A DNA stretch of 50,645 nt from positions 1 through 50,645 of the forward strand of contig JAAWDZ010000014.1 in NCBI GenBank assembly GCA_022794015.1. The letters are read 5' to 3'. Shown here piece by piece: positions 50,506-50,645 of this stretch. Below the pieces are notes generated by a model, which was given only the letters and a program-made list of their open reading frames with translations, was not told the DNA's origin and ran no database searches. The translations under genes and the position numbers were made by a program. How positions within the stretch are numbered: position 1 is the first letter of the stretch; every line of letters begins with the position of its first letter. This stretch comes from Eubacterium sp. (GTDB lineage: Bacteria > Bacillota > Clostridia > Lachnospirales > Lachnospiraceae).

Positions 50506-50645
50506 TTTCCTTAATCTGCCGAATGGCATTGAGGTATCCTTTAGGGTTTCCTTAATCTGCCGAATGGCATTGAGGTATCCTTTAGGGTTTCCTTAATCTG
50601 CCGAATGGCATTGAGGTATCCTTTAGGGTTTCCTTAATCTGCCGA
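50506..50645. repeat. Perfect 41-bp tandem repeat array running off the window
   Basis: Identical 41-bp units start at 50506, 50547, 50588 and 50629 (unit opens TTTCCTTAATCTGCCGAATG); the last is cut by the window end. There are no spacers, so it is not a CRISPR array. On the minus strand the unit next to the hairpin reads as a plausible protein end (PKGYLNAIRQIKEILRIYR then stop). Because 41 is not a multiple of three, each further unit shifts the frame. Confidence 0.9.

Noticed and set aside
50506-50645. CRISPR array
   Set aside because: The 41-bp units abut exactly and are identical; there are no variable spacers and no cas genes in the window.

Overview
The window is chromosomal DNA of a motile, probably spore-forming, low-to-moderate GC Firmicute, most likely a gut Lachnospiraceae. 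The signs are a GlgC/GlgD pair, SpoVG, DnaD- and DnaI/DnaC-type primosome genes, a DUF6465-type Lys/Ala-rich protein, a Lachnospiraceae-type flagellin with CsrA, Gram-positive LTA-synthase-like and MacB-like systems, FeoA/FeoB and a large secreted glycosidase. The assignment is inferred from gene content; no rRNA or tRNA gene was seen.

Layout. 1-2.6 kb: the start of an AAA-ATPase-like gene (minus) and a single-chain ABC exporter (plus). 2.7-5.4 kb: glgC-glgD-spoVG (minus). 5.4-10.8 kb: a divergent intergenic region with a structured repeat, then murC, a DnaD-domain gene, a dnaC/dnaI helicase loader and a PRPP synthetase (plus); four perfect DnaA boxes lie between murC and dnaD. 10.9-15 kb: DUF6465, an HPr-like protein lacking the catalytic His, and a large anchored protein with a C39-like tail (minus). 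15-18.6 kb: a three-gene efflux operon (ATPase, adaptor, permease). 19.2-24.1 kb: a 1626-residue secreted protein with four Big_2-like domains, two nearly identical metallo-beta-lactamase-fold modules, an esterase-like domain and a third metallo-beta-lactamase module. 24.4-26.5 kb: an LTA-synthase-family protein.

26.5-29.4 kb is the most notable region. A 192-residue FimB/FimE-size tyrosine recombinase is bracketed by inverted repeats (19 bp perfect, 28 bp with two mismatches). Just inside the left repeat lies a good match to a flagellar sigma-28/sigma-D promoter. It points away from the csrA-flagellin pair that starts just outside the right repeat. Inverting the bracketed segment would place that promoter directly upstream of csrA-fliC. 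I read this as a self-contained flagellin ON/OFF switch, caught in the OFF orientation. The flagellin leader also carries what look like two CsrA sites, one in a hairpin loop and one over the ribosome binding site, which would add a translational layer.

29.5-45.2 kb: a siroheme nitrite/sulfite reductase, a gene remnant, an MMPL transporter with a YhgE/Pip-like partner, an AT-rich ATPase + PD-(D/E)XK-like nuclease pair that resembles a defence module and separates a TetR regulator from the MMPL operon, a MATE exporter, a DUF308-like membrane protein, a glutathionylspermidine-synthase-like ATP-grasp enzyme and feoA-feoB, all minus except the reductase. 45.4-50.4 kb: a 1673-residue secreted GH2 enzyme with a long coiled coil. 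The window ends in a perfect 41-bp tandem repeat array that runs off the edge.
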